From: a virus
Direction: 5' to 3' (one strand)
DNA length: 28,516 bases
Virus record (IMG/VR): IMGVR_UViG_3300006869_000071
Span: 1-28,516 of that record
The stretch's first letter is position 1; each line of letters opens with the position of its first letter. The notes under the pieces are model-generated. The model searched no databases. It worked only from the letters and a program-made list of their open reading frames with translations, and was not told the origin of the DNA. Position numbers and translations under genes: made by a program. Positions 1 through 6,274 of the stretch are shown in pieces.

Positions 1-728
1 TTAATGGTCATGATTTCTATTCTACCGTTGCTATCGCTACTGAAGGTTTGGAAGGACTAAGTGCGGATAAGAAAGCTGATAATTATTTAGGAAAAGTTAA
101 TAAAAATTTAAGGCAGAAAGCTAAAGCTTATAGTCTCGGCATTCCATATGGGATGGAAGAGTATGCTTTAGGGAAAACTTTAAATATTCCTCAGTCTGAA
201 GCAAAAAGGCTTATTAATCAGTATTTAAATGCTTATCCTGAGCTTAAAAAGTGGATGGAACGTAGTAATGAGATGTGTGTTACACAGGGCTATGTTAAGT
301 CTGAAGCTGGTAGAATACGTCACTTTCCTAAAGCTCCTAAGATATGGTACAGCCATGGTAAAGATATATTAGATTCTTTGAAGCTATGGTCTAAGTACCA
401 TGAGCGACCAAAGTTATATCAACAAATGAAATTTTTACGTAAAGAAGTTAAAAACTCTCTTAATAATGCTAAAAACTTTCAAATTCAAAGTTTAGCAGCT
501 TCTATTACTAATAGAGCTTGTATAGCGATTAATAGGGAGTTAAAGCGCTTAAAGATTGACGGCTATGTATGTGCCCAAGTTCATGATCAAATTATTACTA
601 GAGTTCCTGAGGAGCATGCGGAAAGATGTCGTAAGATTGTCCAATATTTAATGGAAAATACTTATAAAATTAGTTTGCCTTTATCGGCACCAGCAGAAAT
701 TGGAAAGGACTTTTATGAAGCGCATTAA
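1..728 (+). CDS. Family A DNA polymerase, C-terminal part (5' end outside window)
   Basis: This is the last ~242 residues of a replicative family A (PolA-type) DNA polymerase; the frame is open from base 3, so the true start lies left of the window. It should carry out template-directed DNA synthesis for phage replication. The finger-domain O-helix motif is visible as R-Q-K-A-K-A-Y-x-LGIPYG (around bases 111-152, the R...K...YG pattern). A palm segment NFQIQSLAASI follows, and the catalytic motif C VHD lies at about 579-587, inside AQVHDQ. Motif A, the exonuclease domain and the thumb would be upstream. The insertion between O-helix and motif C (around KAPKIWYSHGKD) is typical of phage versions rather than bacterial Pol I. 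The end overlaps the next gene by 14 bases, with that gene's ribosome site inside the polymerase codons. Family call is secure; subfamily is not resolved. Confidence 0.95.
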   Translation, partial: NGHDFYSTVAIATEGLEGLSADKKADNYLGKVNKNLRQKAKAYSLGIPYGMEEYALGKTLNIPQSEAKRLINQYLNAYPELKKWMERSNEMCVTQGYVKSEAGRIRHFPKAPKIWYSHGKDILDSLKLWSKYHERPKLYQQMKFLRKEVKNSLNNAKNFQIQSLAASITNRACIAINRELKRLKIDGYVCAQVHDQIITRVPEEHAERCRKIVQYLMENTYKISLPLSAPAEIGKDFYEAH

Positions 729-1083
729 GATGACTGAAGCCGAATGGGCACAAGAATGGCTAGAAGCGCTGCAAATGGAAGAAGAGCTTAACATGGCTTC
801 TTATAATGTTGGCGATAGGGTTGAAATTAAGAAAGAGCGTAGTAAGTATAATGGAAAATATGGGGATGTTATAGAGGTAATTCACGATAAGTGGTATGGT
901 CATCTGCATAAGTACGTTGTGCGTTTTGATGATATGGAGCCTATGATGTTTGAAGAGGATGAGTTGTATAAATCATGGCATAGAGGATCTAAGTGTGAAT
1001 GTGGTGGCGAATATGATTCTATAGAAAATCACTATGATTGGTGTCCAAAGTATTATACTTGGAAGCATAAGTTTAAGAAATAA
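715..1083 (+). CDS. Small KOW/SH3-like protein with a C-terminal Cys-rich putative zinc site
   Basis: A 122-residue protein of unknown role. I chose ATG 715 because AAGGA lies five bases upstream; a longer reading from TTG 700 lacks a ribosome site. Residues ~1-28 look helical and acidic. Residues ~31-86 (VGDRVEIKKERSKYNGKYG then YVVRFDD) resemble a KOW/SH3-type small beta barrel, a fold used for nucleic-acid or protein contacts. Residues 94-110 carry CxCGG...HYDWC (C94, C96, H106, C110), which could bind zinc. It overlaps the polymerase end by 14 bases, which suggests translational coupling and a replication-period role. No enzyme signature is visible. The gene is secure; the function is inference from fold resemblance only. 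Confidence 0.8.
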   Translation: MKRIKMTEAEWAQEWLEALQMEEELNMASYNVGDRVEIKKERSKYNGKYGDVIEVIHDKWYGHLHKYVVRFDDMEPMMFEEDELYKSWHRGSKCECGGEYDSIENHYDWCPKYYTWKHKFKK

Positions 1084-1119
1084 GGAGCTAATAAAGGCTT
1101 TTTAATATTGGAGTATTAT

Positions 1120-1434
1120 ATGAGTAAAATTAAAATTAGAGAGTCCGTTGCTAGAGGTTCGTTTTCCTGTAAAGGTGAAGCTTCGACAGGAAGTATTGAT
1201 ATTGAAGGAAGATCTTTTGGAGGTAATGAAAATGCCACATTGATTACTCTTAGTGACGGGCAGTTTAAGTTTACACAATTTATTAGGCTATCTGATGATA
1301 CAGTTCAGTTAATGATTAGAGGAGATTGGGAAATAAGAGAATTTATTTTAGCTTTAAAAGAATTTGAACAAAGATTTTTAACTGCTAATGAGGAGTACAC
1401 TAATGATAAACTTTATAGTGAAAATAATTATTAG
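1120..1434 (+). CDS. Hypothetical early phage protein (104 aa)
   Basis: I do not recognise this family. The start at ATG 1120 is supported by GGAG six bases upstream; TTG 1108 is a less likely longer start. The protein begins with alternating charged and small residues (MSKIKIRESVARGSFSCKG) and continues as probable beta strands (ATLITLSDGQFKFTQFIRL). It ends in a helix (REFILALKEFEQRFL) and a polar tail. No signal peptide, membrane span or catalytic motif is apparent. Its last 32 bases overlap the start of the next gene in another frame, and the next gene's ribosome site (AGGAG) lies in its coding sequence, so the two are likely coupled. It sits in the same plus-strand transcript as the polymerase. 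Confidence 0.75.
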   Translation: MSKIKIRESVARGSFSCKGEASTGSIDIEGRSFGGNENATLITLSDGQFKFTQFIRLSDDTVQLMIRGDWEIREFILALKEFEQRFLTANEEYTNDKLYSENNY

Positions 1435-1657
1435 ATATTTAAAAGGAGCTTGGCAATCATTTAAAATTGGCAAGCAAGAACAAATAGTTAACAAAGCCAA
1501 AAAGGAGGCAAAACGTGAAGTTAAAGAAGCTAATGACAGTTATACTGAGCTTATGGATCTGTACACCGATTATAGCCAAGGAAGTCAAGGAAAATCCGCT
1601 GAAGAAAGCCAAGTTGAAGAAAACCAAGGTCCAGAAGGAGATAAAGAAAAATCCTAA
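1403..1657 (+). CDS. Small amphipathic/coiled-coil protein overlapping an exported protein gene (possible spanin-pair member)
   Basis: An 84-residue product if read from ATG 1403, which has AGGAG seven bases upstream; ATG 1388 is possible but lacks such a site. The N-terminus (MINFIVKIIIRYLKGAW) is a short hydrophobic or amphipathic stretch, marginal as a membrane span. A lysine/glutamate-rich helix (residues ~30-55) and a polar, acidic, disordered tail rich in Gln, Gly and Glu follow. Its second half (1515-1657) is shared in a different frame with the next, exported protein. The nested layout resembles Rz/Rz1-type lysis genes, but the weak N-terminal anchor and lack of a clear periplasmic domain leave that unproven. 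The ribosome site favours a real gene, though part of the frame might be constrained mainly by the overlapping gene. Confidence 0.55.
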   Translation: MINFIVKIIIRYLKGAWQSFKIGKQEQIVNKAKKEAKREVKEANDSYTELMDLYTDYSQGSQGKSAEESQVEENQGPEGDKEKS

Positions 1658-1940
1658 AGAGGATCTGGAGCTGAATAAGGCTGTGGATAAAAATCCTAAA
1701 GAGGACATTGACTGGAACAAAATTAGGGTAGAAAGTAATATAGTTACGTGCCCTGGAGTGCTTGAAAAGTGCATTGATACTGCTAAAGAACAAAATGAGG
1801 CTATTAAGAAGCAGGGTAAGGTTATTAAGGAGCAAGATAAGCTTGTTAAAGATCTTAAAAAGCAGAATAAGAGTCAAAAAAGTACTATTAATCAATTAAC
1901 TATTGGAAGTGTTTTGAGCGTACTTCTGCTACTACTATAG
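1515..1940 (+). CDS. Exported coiled-coil protein with C-terminal membrane anchor, spanin-like candidate
   Basis: A 141-residue protein starting at GTG 1515, which is strongly supported by AAGGAGG six bases upstream. Residues 1-21 are a signal peptide (basic MKLKK, then a hydrophobic core ending TPIIA, a plausible signal peptidase I site). The nearby LWIC is a poor lipobox because Ile precedes Cys. Residues ~25-75 are lysine-rich with repeated NPKED-type segments, then TCPGVLEKC carries two cysteines that could pair. Residues ~85-125 are a coiled coil (EQNEAIKKQGKVIKEQDK). The last ~14 residues are hydrophobic (LTIGSVLSVLLLLL), a probable tail anchor ending at the stop. A periplasmic coiled coil tethered at both ends recalls unimolecular spanins, but other envelope roles are possible. 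It overlaps the preceding gene by 143 bases out of frame. Confidence 0.7.
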   Translation: MKLKKLMTVILSLWICTPIIAKEVKENPLKKAKLKKTKVQKEIKKNPKEDLELNKAVDKNPKEDIDWNKIRVESNIVTCPGVLEKCIDTAKEQNEAIKKQGKVIKEQDKLVKDLKKQNKSQKSTINQLTIGSVLSVLLLLL

Positions 1941-1947
1941 GCTAGTA

Positions 1948-2493
1948 ATGATAAAGGTAAGTGATTATATATATAAAAAGTGTGTAAACTTTGCCCATGA
2001 TCGTATTGGATTAAGCGCTGATGAGTATAAATATCGTGGAGAGTCTAGCGTGCCTAAAATGGTTGAAGATGTTATTATCGGTACTGTAGGAGAATGGGGC
2101 GCTTATAGGTTCCTGCGTGATCAAGGTATTAAAGTTTCTAAGCCTGATATGAAGATATACGAGGTTAAGCGTAAAAGCTTTGAGGCTGATCTTATGGCTG
2201 AAGATGCTATATATCATGTAAAGAGCCAATCTGTAATATCAAGTAAGCGATATGGACATAGTTGGCTGCTGCAGAGGTACGATAAAGTAGTTAATAATCC
2301 TAAGGATAATGAGTATTTTATATTTACTGAAGTAGATGGTAAAAATGTGCGCATATTGGGTATTATTAAATGCTGTTTATTAAAAGAGCGTGGGTTATAT
2401 GGAGAGTGTAAGGTGCCTTGGTATAGAAAAACTAAAGTAGCCATATATTTAGATGATATTAACATGCCAGAATTATTTGATTATAAGGAGTAG
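1948..2493 (+). CDS. PD-(D/E)XK-like phage nuclease (predicted)
   Basis: A 181-residue protein beginning at ATG 1948, with AGG about six bases upstream and only seven bases after the previous stop. The layout fits a PD-(D/E)XK nuclease core. An N-terminal helix carries GTVGEWGAYRFL with a conserved-looking Glu (E49), a beta hairpin with KPDMKIY follows, then D81 (EADLMAED) and a strand ending YHVKSQS (K92), giving a D-x9-H-x-K version of the active site. After this come SWLLQ and a strand FIFTEVDG. Such small nucleases are common in phage replication regions, where they may trim, resolve or degrade DNA. The fold assignment is by motif pattern alone, and the His in place of the usual Glu/Gln makes the catalytic claim moderate. 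It could also be a restriction-like or host-DNA-degrading enzyme. Confidence 0.65.
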   Translation: MIKVSDYIYKKCVNFAHDRIGLSADEYKYRGESSVPKMVEDVIIGTVGEWGAYRFLRDQGIKVSKPDMKIYEVKRKSFEADLMAEDAIYHVKSQSVISSKRYGHSWLLQRYDKVVNNPKDNEYFIFTEVDGKNVRILGIIKCCLLKERGLYGECKVPWYRKTKVAIYLDDINMPELFDYKE

Positions 2494-2496
2494 TGG

Positions 2497-2715
2497 ATGA
2501 AAAAATTTAAAGAAGGTAGGGATGTGTTAAGGGTACAAGGGTATGATGGAAATTGGAATTATGATAGTTATATGCATGGTATGTATAATGGCATGGAGTT
2601 GATGCTATCTTTAATAGAAGGAAGAGAGCCTGAGTTTAAAGAGGCTCCTTTACAATATAAATGTATTAAAAAGGAAATATTTAATGAGCAAAAAATTAAA
2701 AGTAAAGACATTTAG
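2497..2715 (+). CDS. Short conserved phage protein with GNWNYDSYMHGMYNGM motif
   Basis: A 72-residue protein with a clear start: AAGGAG lies six bases before ATG 2497, overlapping the stop region of the nuclease gene. The centre (DGNWNYDSYMHGMYNGMELML then LIEGREPEF) matches, from memory, a short protein found repeatedly in early regions of unrelated tailed phages. I know of no assigned function. The Gly/Tyr/His/Asn-rich segment followed by a helix suggests a compact binding domain. No membrane segment or catalytic motif can be seen. Its last 32 bases overlap the next gene. The gene is secure; the role is unknown. Confidence 0.8.
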   Translation: MKKFKEGRDVLRVQGYDGNWNYDSYMHGMYNGMELMLSLIEGREPEFKEAPLQYKCIKKEIFNEQKIKSKDI

Positions 2716-3007
2716 ACAATCCGGTTTGCCGGTAGATTTAGACCAGTTTGATGCTTTTGATAAAGAGTGGAAAGATGGATATGATGCTATTATGGAAAAA
2801 TTTGGTCGTGATATGCAGAAAATTCATGAGCATACAGAAATGCTTCAAGAGCAGTTAAATGCTAAATATGATACTGTAACTGAGTGGGATTTTATGGCAG
2901 ATTCACATGATTTATTAAGAGCTGTAGAGAAGTATGGACCTATAATAACTGCGACGCATAAAGAAACAGGAGAATTGCTGTACATTATAGCGGATCAAGG
3001 TCTTTAA
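2684..3007 (+). CDS. Hypothetical protein, last gene of the plus-strand module (107 aa)
   Basis: Begins at ATG 2684 with AAGGA eight bases upstream, 32 bases inside the preceding gene. The product is mostly helical: residues ~20-65 (DKEWKDGYDAIMEKFGRDM onward) look like a long amphipathic helix or coiled coil. A compact C-terminal part contains DLLRAVEKYGPIITATHKE and a final strand LLYIIAD. No family recognised and no catalytic motif seen. It is the final gene before the plus-strand terminator at 3044-3069, and its last 23 bases overlap the 3' end of the convergent rusA-like gene. GGTCTTTAA is repeated in tandem across its stop (2999-3016), encoding KDLKDL in the opposite gene. Confidence 0.75.
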   Translation: MSKKLKVKTFRQSGLPVDLDQFDAFDKEWKDGYDAIMEKFGRDMQKIHEHTEMLQEQLNAKYDTVTEWDFMADSHDLLRAVEKYGPIITATHKETGELLYIIADQGL

Positions 3008-3404
3008 GGTCTTTAATTCCTATTGTAATTATTAAACGTGCTTGACCGTCTTTTGACGGTCTTTTTTTTGATATTAAGTCGCAAAATATTTTATCATTAA
3101 CATTTAAGTTTTGACAGCCTGCTGGTGGTTCTATGTTGTAGTACTTGGGATCTGTTAAAAGGTCTAATAAGGGTTTTTCAAAGTTAGTTACATCATGCGT
3201 TCTAGAGCTAATATTGCCTTTTTTAGTGAAGAAACTGGGCATAGCAGCCCATATCTCTACCGTATAATAATGAGACTTTGGATCAAAAGTATTCCTTAGC
3301 CTTTTTAATTTCTCTTGATCCTGGTCTCGATTTAGTAGATTATGGACGTTATACGACCACTCTATAGCTTCCCTAGTTTTAAACGAACGCTGTTTGTGAT
3401 ACAT
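2985..3404 (-). CDS. rusA: RusA-like Holliday junction resolvase (N-terminus probably extends upstream to about 3461)
   Basis: RusA-family endonucleases cut four-way DNA junctions, for example branched replication products before packaging. The visible signature is RTHDVTNFEKPLLDLL (D71, T73-N74, K77, D81), the phage version of the RusA DxDNxxK...D motif, then NVNDKIFCDL with D104 at the second acidic site and a final strand ARLIITI. From ATG 3404 the product is 139 residues, but this ATG has no ribosome site. The same frame stays open to 3470 and encodes ELPIGTFSINKMYHKQRSFKT, which matches the usual RusA N-terminus. No ATG, GTG or TTG lies in the extension. ATT 3461, four bases after GAGG, or a -1 frameshift from the 55-residue gene that overlaps this region could supply the start. 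Being last in the late strand is unusual for a recombination enzyme. Confidence 0.8.
   Translation of the reverse strand: MYHKQRSFKTREAIEWSYNVHNLLNRDQDQEKLKRLRNTFDPKSHYYTVEIWAAMPSFFTKKGNISSRTHDVTNFEKPLLDLLTDPKYYNIEPPAGCQNLNVNDKIFCDLISKKRPSKDGQARLIITIGIKDLKDLDPL
3044..3069 (+). terminator. Strong rho-independent terminator of the plus-strand module, inside rusA
   Basis: A perfect 7-bp stem (GACCGTC / GACGGTC) with a TTTT loop is followed directly by eight Ts on the plus strand. It lies 37 bases after the last plus-strand stop codon. On the minus strand the same bases encode residues of the RusA-like protein (KKRPSKDGQ), and there is no T-tract in that direction, so it should stop only plus-strand transcripts. 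Confidence 0.9.
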
Positions 3405-3448
3405 TTTATTGATTGAAAATGTGCCAATGGGAAGCTCAAAAGTTTCTT

Positions 3449-3616
3449 TTATTTCTTTAATAAAGCCTCTTTAACTTTAGCGACGAGTTCGTCGTCTACA
3501 GTGTTATCGCTAAGCTTTACCAACTTTTCTAGTAAAAAAATAATAATCTCTTTTACAAAAGCTTCTGTCATTAAAGCTGATAGTATTGCCATTCCAATTT
3601 GTTTTAATACTGCCAT
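3449..3616 (-). CDS. Short amphipathic/hydrophobic phage protein (55 aa)
   Basis: A 55-residue gene starting at ATG 3616 with AAGGAG about seven bases upstream and one base after the stop of the cysteine hydrolase gene. The product (MAVLKQIGMAILSALM then FVKEIIIFLLEKLVKL, ending DDELVAKVKEALLKK) is a hydrophobic or amphipathic helix pair with a charged C-terminal helix. Similar short proteins with a DDELVA.VK.AL ending occur in many phages, from memory, with no settled role; membrane association or a lysis-linked role next to the hydrolase is possible. Its last codons overlap the open frame of the rusA-like gene, so the two are likely translationally linked. Confidence 0.75.
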   Translation of the reverse strand: MAVLKQIGMAILSALMTEAFVKEIIIFLLEKLVKLSDNTVDDELVAKVKEALLKK

Positions 3617-3617
3617 G

Positions 3618-4139
3618 TTATTCTCCTTTTAATTCCCAAGTATTGTCTGGGTTTTGCTTAAAGTGTGTTTTTATTATATGTTCTATTTCATGCGGTTTTA
3701 TAGTATCTGGATTATAGTCTAATTTTGAGCACATCTTTTTTAATACTTTTAAATATATAAGTTCCGAGCAATTGCGACCTTCTTTCCAAGGATTTTTAGA
3801 TATAAGTCCTAAGTCTATTAAAAAAATACCTAAGTTTTGTAACATGCCATACTTTTTACCGCATTCTTGCCAACATGATTTACGTATTTCTAGTTCCAAT
3901 TTTTTGTCTACTAAGAGTGTATATTCCGCTACTATTTCGTGCTTAGTGTTGAAAATAGATTCATGTTCGTAGTTAACATTGCCTTCACTGGCTTGGTAGT
4001 AGCCGGCTCCCCAATCATGCCTAATAACTTCACGAGCAACATGGCTGTAAGGCTTTTTAGTCCACCACATTATAAGACGTGAAAATATAGGCATTTTAAC
4101 TATAGACTTTGTAAATACAATCTTAAGTTCTGTTTTCAT
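3618..4139 (-). CDS. Permuted NlpC/P60-type cysteine hydrolase (YiiX/LRAT-like)
   Basis: A 173-residue protein with the order expected of circularly permuted papain-like amidases. An N-terminal strand and helix (IFSRLIMWWTKKPYSHV) carry the candidate catalytic His (H33), followed by beta strands (YYQASEG; AEYTLLVD). A helical segment (GKKYGMLQNLGIFLIDLGL) leads to the nucleophile helix RNCSELIYL with Cys C124. A late IKPHEIEHI motif follows. Members of this class act on amide or ester bonds in peptides or lipids. In a phage it could cleave cell-wall peptides at lysis or entry, but the substrate cannot be read from sequence. No signal peptide is seen. ATG 4139 is one base from the preceding stop, with only a weak ribosome site, so translation is probably coupled to the upstream virion gene. 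Confidence 0.65.
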   Translation of the reverse strand: MKTELKIVFTKSIVKMPIFSRLIMWWTKKPYSHVAREVIRHDWGAGYYQASEGNVNYEHESIFNTKHEIVAEYTLLVDKKLELEIRKSCWQECGKKYGMLQNLGIFLIDLGLISKNPWKEGRNCSELIYLKVLKKMCSKLDYNPDTIKPHEIEHIIKTHFKQNPDNTWELKGE

Positions 4140-4140
4140 G

Positions 4141-4962
4141 CTATTCTCTGAAGTATTCCAATGTTAACATAAAATCATGCTTTTCCCCCACTGGATGCCT
4201 CATTATTACTTGAAATTGATTTGTATTAAATGGGACTCCTGTGGAAGTTTTACTCATATATTTAGCTGCTCTTCCATCTGTTTCAATTTTTTGATCTACT
4301 CCTACATATTTAAAATTTATACCTCCTGCAAATTCTTTCGCATGATATACTCCGCTAGATGCTGGGTATTCCCAAGCACTGTTAGTTGTACTATCTATTA
4401 CGCCTCCTACAACCCACATTCTAACATCGGTGGTTATAGCTGTATGAATATCCACTGTTCCAGAAATTACTTCATAGTCATAATCTGGTTTTATAGTTAA
4501 TCTCGTTTCTACACAGTATGTGTCTATATCTGATTGAGTAGTTACCTCAGTTCCGTCTGATTTATAAAATTTTAATATATAATCTGCCCTGTCTACATTT
4601 TTCCAGTTTTTTGAATGTACGCTATTTAGCTTTGAAGTAGTAAATTCAAATGGATGTCCTAAATAGGTCCAGCCTTTTTTACCATAGGCGGTTCTATTTA
4701 TTTGCCTACCTTCTTCATCTATTTCTAACAAGTCTATATTTTTTAATCTATTAATTTGATCTGCGGTAGTAGTATAGTAAGATACTCCGTTACCTATTTG
4801 TAATTTTCCAGAACTAATTTTATCTAATATGTCTGAATTATTACCTGCTGCTATGCGCTTTTCATCTGGTATCTGATACTCTTCATTAGGAACTATTTCT
4901 TTTCCTACAATACTATGGTTAACTGTGTCAATATTTTTTATGTAACATGGTATAAAACTCAT
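4141..4962 (-). CDS. Putative virion/receptor-facing beta-rich protein (273 aa)
   Basis: I do not recognise a named family. The N-terminal part (YIKNIDTVNHSIVGKEIVPNEEYQIPDEKR) reads as a small beta domain that recurs in distal phage tail proteins. Residues ~85-130 (GWTYLGHPFEFTTSKLNS) start a larger beta-rich domain with many aromatic and Ser/Thr residues, ending in a strand (FMLTLEYF). There are no repeats, membrane segments or catalytic motifs. Its position at the end of a run of appendage-like proteins and its composition suggest a fibre-tip or decoration protein. Start ATG 4962 lies ten bases after the preceding stop. Confidence 0.6.
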   Translation of the reverse strand: MSFIPCYIKNIDTVNHSIVGKEIVPNEEYQIPDEKRIAAGNNSDILDKISSGKLQIGNGVSYYTTTADQINRLKNIDLLEIDEEGRQINRTAYGKKGWTYLGHPFEFTTSKLNSVHSKNWKNVDRADYILKFYKSDGTEVTTQSDIDTYCVETRLTIKPDYDYEVISGTVDIHTAITTDVRMWVVGGVIDSTTNSAWEYPASSGVYHAKEFAGGINFKYVGVDQKIETDGRAAKYMSKTSTGVPFNTNQFQVIMRHPVGEKHDFMLTLEYFRE

Positions 4963-4971
4963 ATTTAATCC

Positions 4972-5667
4972 TTATGGTAATGCTTTAAATTGCAATAATA
5001 CTGATGCATCAGATGCGTTATTTCCATTATCTATATACTTAACATATATTTCATCACCTTGTTGAAAGTCTTGATCAATGATATCATCTACAAAAAATTG
5101 AGTATTTGTTTTTGAGACACTGTAAAATGCTGTACCAGTTGTAGAGTTTATTCTAAACTCTAAAGTATAATCTGCATTACTTTTAGAGTTACTAAATGCA
5201 AATTCTCCTAAATTTGATTTTGTAGGTACAATAACTGGGGTAGAGTCTCCAGGTATTAACGAACTGTAACCTAGAAAAGTATTGTCAGATACTGTACCAT
5301 TGTGCTGCAGTATTAAAGTATATCTAGGTGTATTGAGTGCAGTATCTGCTGTAGTAGAAGCCTCTTTAATTGCCAATTCTGTATTAGTTTCTGTCAGTAC
5401 TGAACCAGTTGGATCAAATTTTTGACTGTAAGCATTGTCTGGATGTTTTATGTATGCTATTCCTCTAGCAACACTCAAGTCTTCAGTTCCATCGTTAACA
5501 ACTACGTCTCCGCTTGTTATTAATGGACTTAATTCCGTTACTGAATCAGAACTAGCTAATAACATATAATCAGTAACTTCTACAGTTATTTGTCCAGAAG
5601 CTGGTATTGGCAATCCTAAAGAAGTTATATTTATTATTGATCCTGTAGTGTTTTTTAATATTTTCAT
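4972..5667 (-). CDS. Putative virion appendage protein (231 aa), N-terminal domain resembling the downstream gene
   Basis: The protein begins MKILKNTTGSIINITSLGL then IPASGQITVEV, a small beta domain similar in layout to the start of the next protein (residues ~1-60, followed by ..DGTEDLSVARGIAYI). Such domains occur, from memory, in distal structural proteins of podo- and siphoviruses. The rest is Ser/Thr/Asn-rich beta structure (YTLILQHNG; YTLEFRINS; DEIYVKYIDNG) with no catalytic motif. The start codon shares one base with the stop of the preceding gene (TAATG), and GGAG sits ten bases upstream, so translation is coupled. A role as structural or receptor-facing protein is inference from context. 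Confidence 0.6.
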   Translation of the reverse strand: MKILKNTTGSIINITSLGLPIPASGQITVEVTDYMLLASSDSVTELSPLITSGDVVVNDGTEDLSVARGIAYIKHPDNAYSQKFDPTGSVLTETNTELAIKEASTTADTALNTPRYTLILQHNGTVSDNTFLGYSSLIPGDSTPVIVPTKSNLGEFAFSNSKSNADYTLEFRINSTTGTAFYSVSKTNTQFFVDDIIDQDFQQGDEIYVKYIDNGNNASDASVLLQFKALP

Positions 5668-6191
5668 TAACTGGCATCTCCTTTTACGTAGACTGTTACT
5701 ACTGGGTTTTTAGCTGAGCCAGATTTAACTTTAGCTGCCAGTTCTTTTCCTGTAGTTATAGAGACGCTGTAAGTTTGTTTTTTAAATCTTTGAGCCGTTA
5801 GACTAATAGTAGCTAATTCTGTATATGTAGTACCGTCATGCTCTTCAATTGCAATTTCGAATGTATTTGAATTTTGATTTGATACAGAAATTTGTGTAAT
5901 AAGAGCATCGGTAAGATCTACTGGACGCCCTGTAATGTTTGAGGGTACTGTTTCATTGTTAAGATATGCTCCAGAGCTTACATTTCCTGAGCGTCCAAAA
6001 TTAAAACCTGGACTAGCTCCTGTACCACCTCCAGCGGCTAGTTCATCTAATTGGGCTTGTATATCGGTGCCAGTAAGACCGCTAGTTACGTTATCGGCTG
6101 GAATGTTTTCAGCATCTAGAACGTATTCTTCGTGGAAGTCTAGCTCGACTCCGTTTTTTTCACCTATAATGACTTTTACGTTATCAGCCAC
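5667..6191 (-). CDS. Putative tail fibre/virion protein (174 aa)
   Basis: Starts at GTG 6191 with AGGAG about five bases upstream. Residues ~30-55 (NVTSGLTGTDIQAQLDELA) form the short trimer-like helix typical of tail fibre proteins. A Gly-rich hinge (AGGGTGASPGFNFG) and a beta domain (SGAYLNNETVPSNITG; FEIAIEEHDG) ending VVTVYVKGD follow. This arrangement of a coiled segment, glycine hinge and beta tip is common among distal fibre proteins. It is the first gene after the terminator-like hairpin at 6255-6274, so its level may differ from the genes before it. No enzymatic signature is seen. Confidence 0.65.
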   Translation of the reverse strand: MADNVKVIIGEKNGVELDFHEEYVLDAENIPADNVTSGLTGTDIQAQLDELAAGGGTGASPGFNFGRSGNVSSGAYLNNETVPSNITGRPVDLTDALITQISVSNQNSNTFEIAIEEHDGTTYTELATISLTAQRFKKQTYSVSITTGKELAAKVKSGSAKNPVVTVYVKGDAS

Positions 6192-6254
6192 GTTAGCTCC
6201 TGTTTAGTTTTTAACTATTATTATAAAGACAAGGGCTGTAGAGCCCCTGCCTAT

Positions 6255-6274
6255 AAAAAGCCTAAAGATTAGGC
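6255..6274 (-). terminator. Rho-independent terminator whose stem includes the stop codon of the upstream gene
   Basis: On the minus strand a perfect 6-bp stem (GCCTAA / TTAGGC, loop TCT) is followed by TTTTT. The TAA in the 5' arm is the stop codon of the 346-residue protein gene. A second imperfect hairpin (AGGGGCT / AGCCCTT, one G-U pair) follows at about 6228-6246. The 77-base gap also holds a TATAAT at 6220-6225 without a matching -35 box. Confidence 0.7.

Noticed and set aside
1457-1895. Minus-strand open frames of 105 and 114 codons opposite the spanin-like pair
   Set aside because: They mirror the lysine-rich coding frames of the plus strand (giving Leu/Phe-rich products), lack ribosome sites and are out of the local transcription direction.
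6192-6268. TATAAT at 6220-6225 as a promoter for the last appendage genes
   Set aside because: No recognisable -35 box at 16-18 bases; the upstream bases form a hairpin instead.
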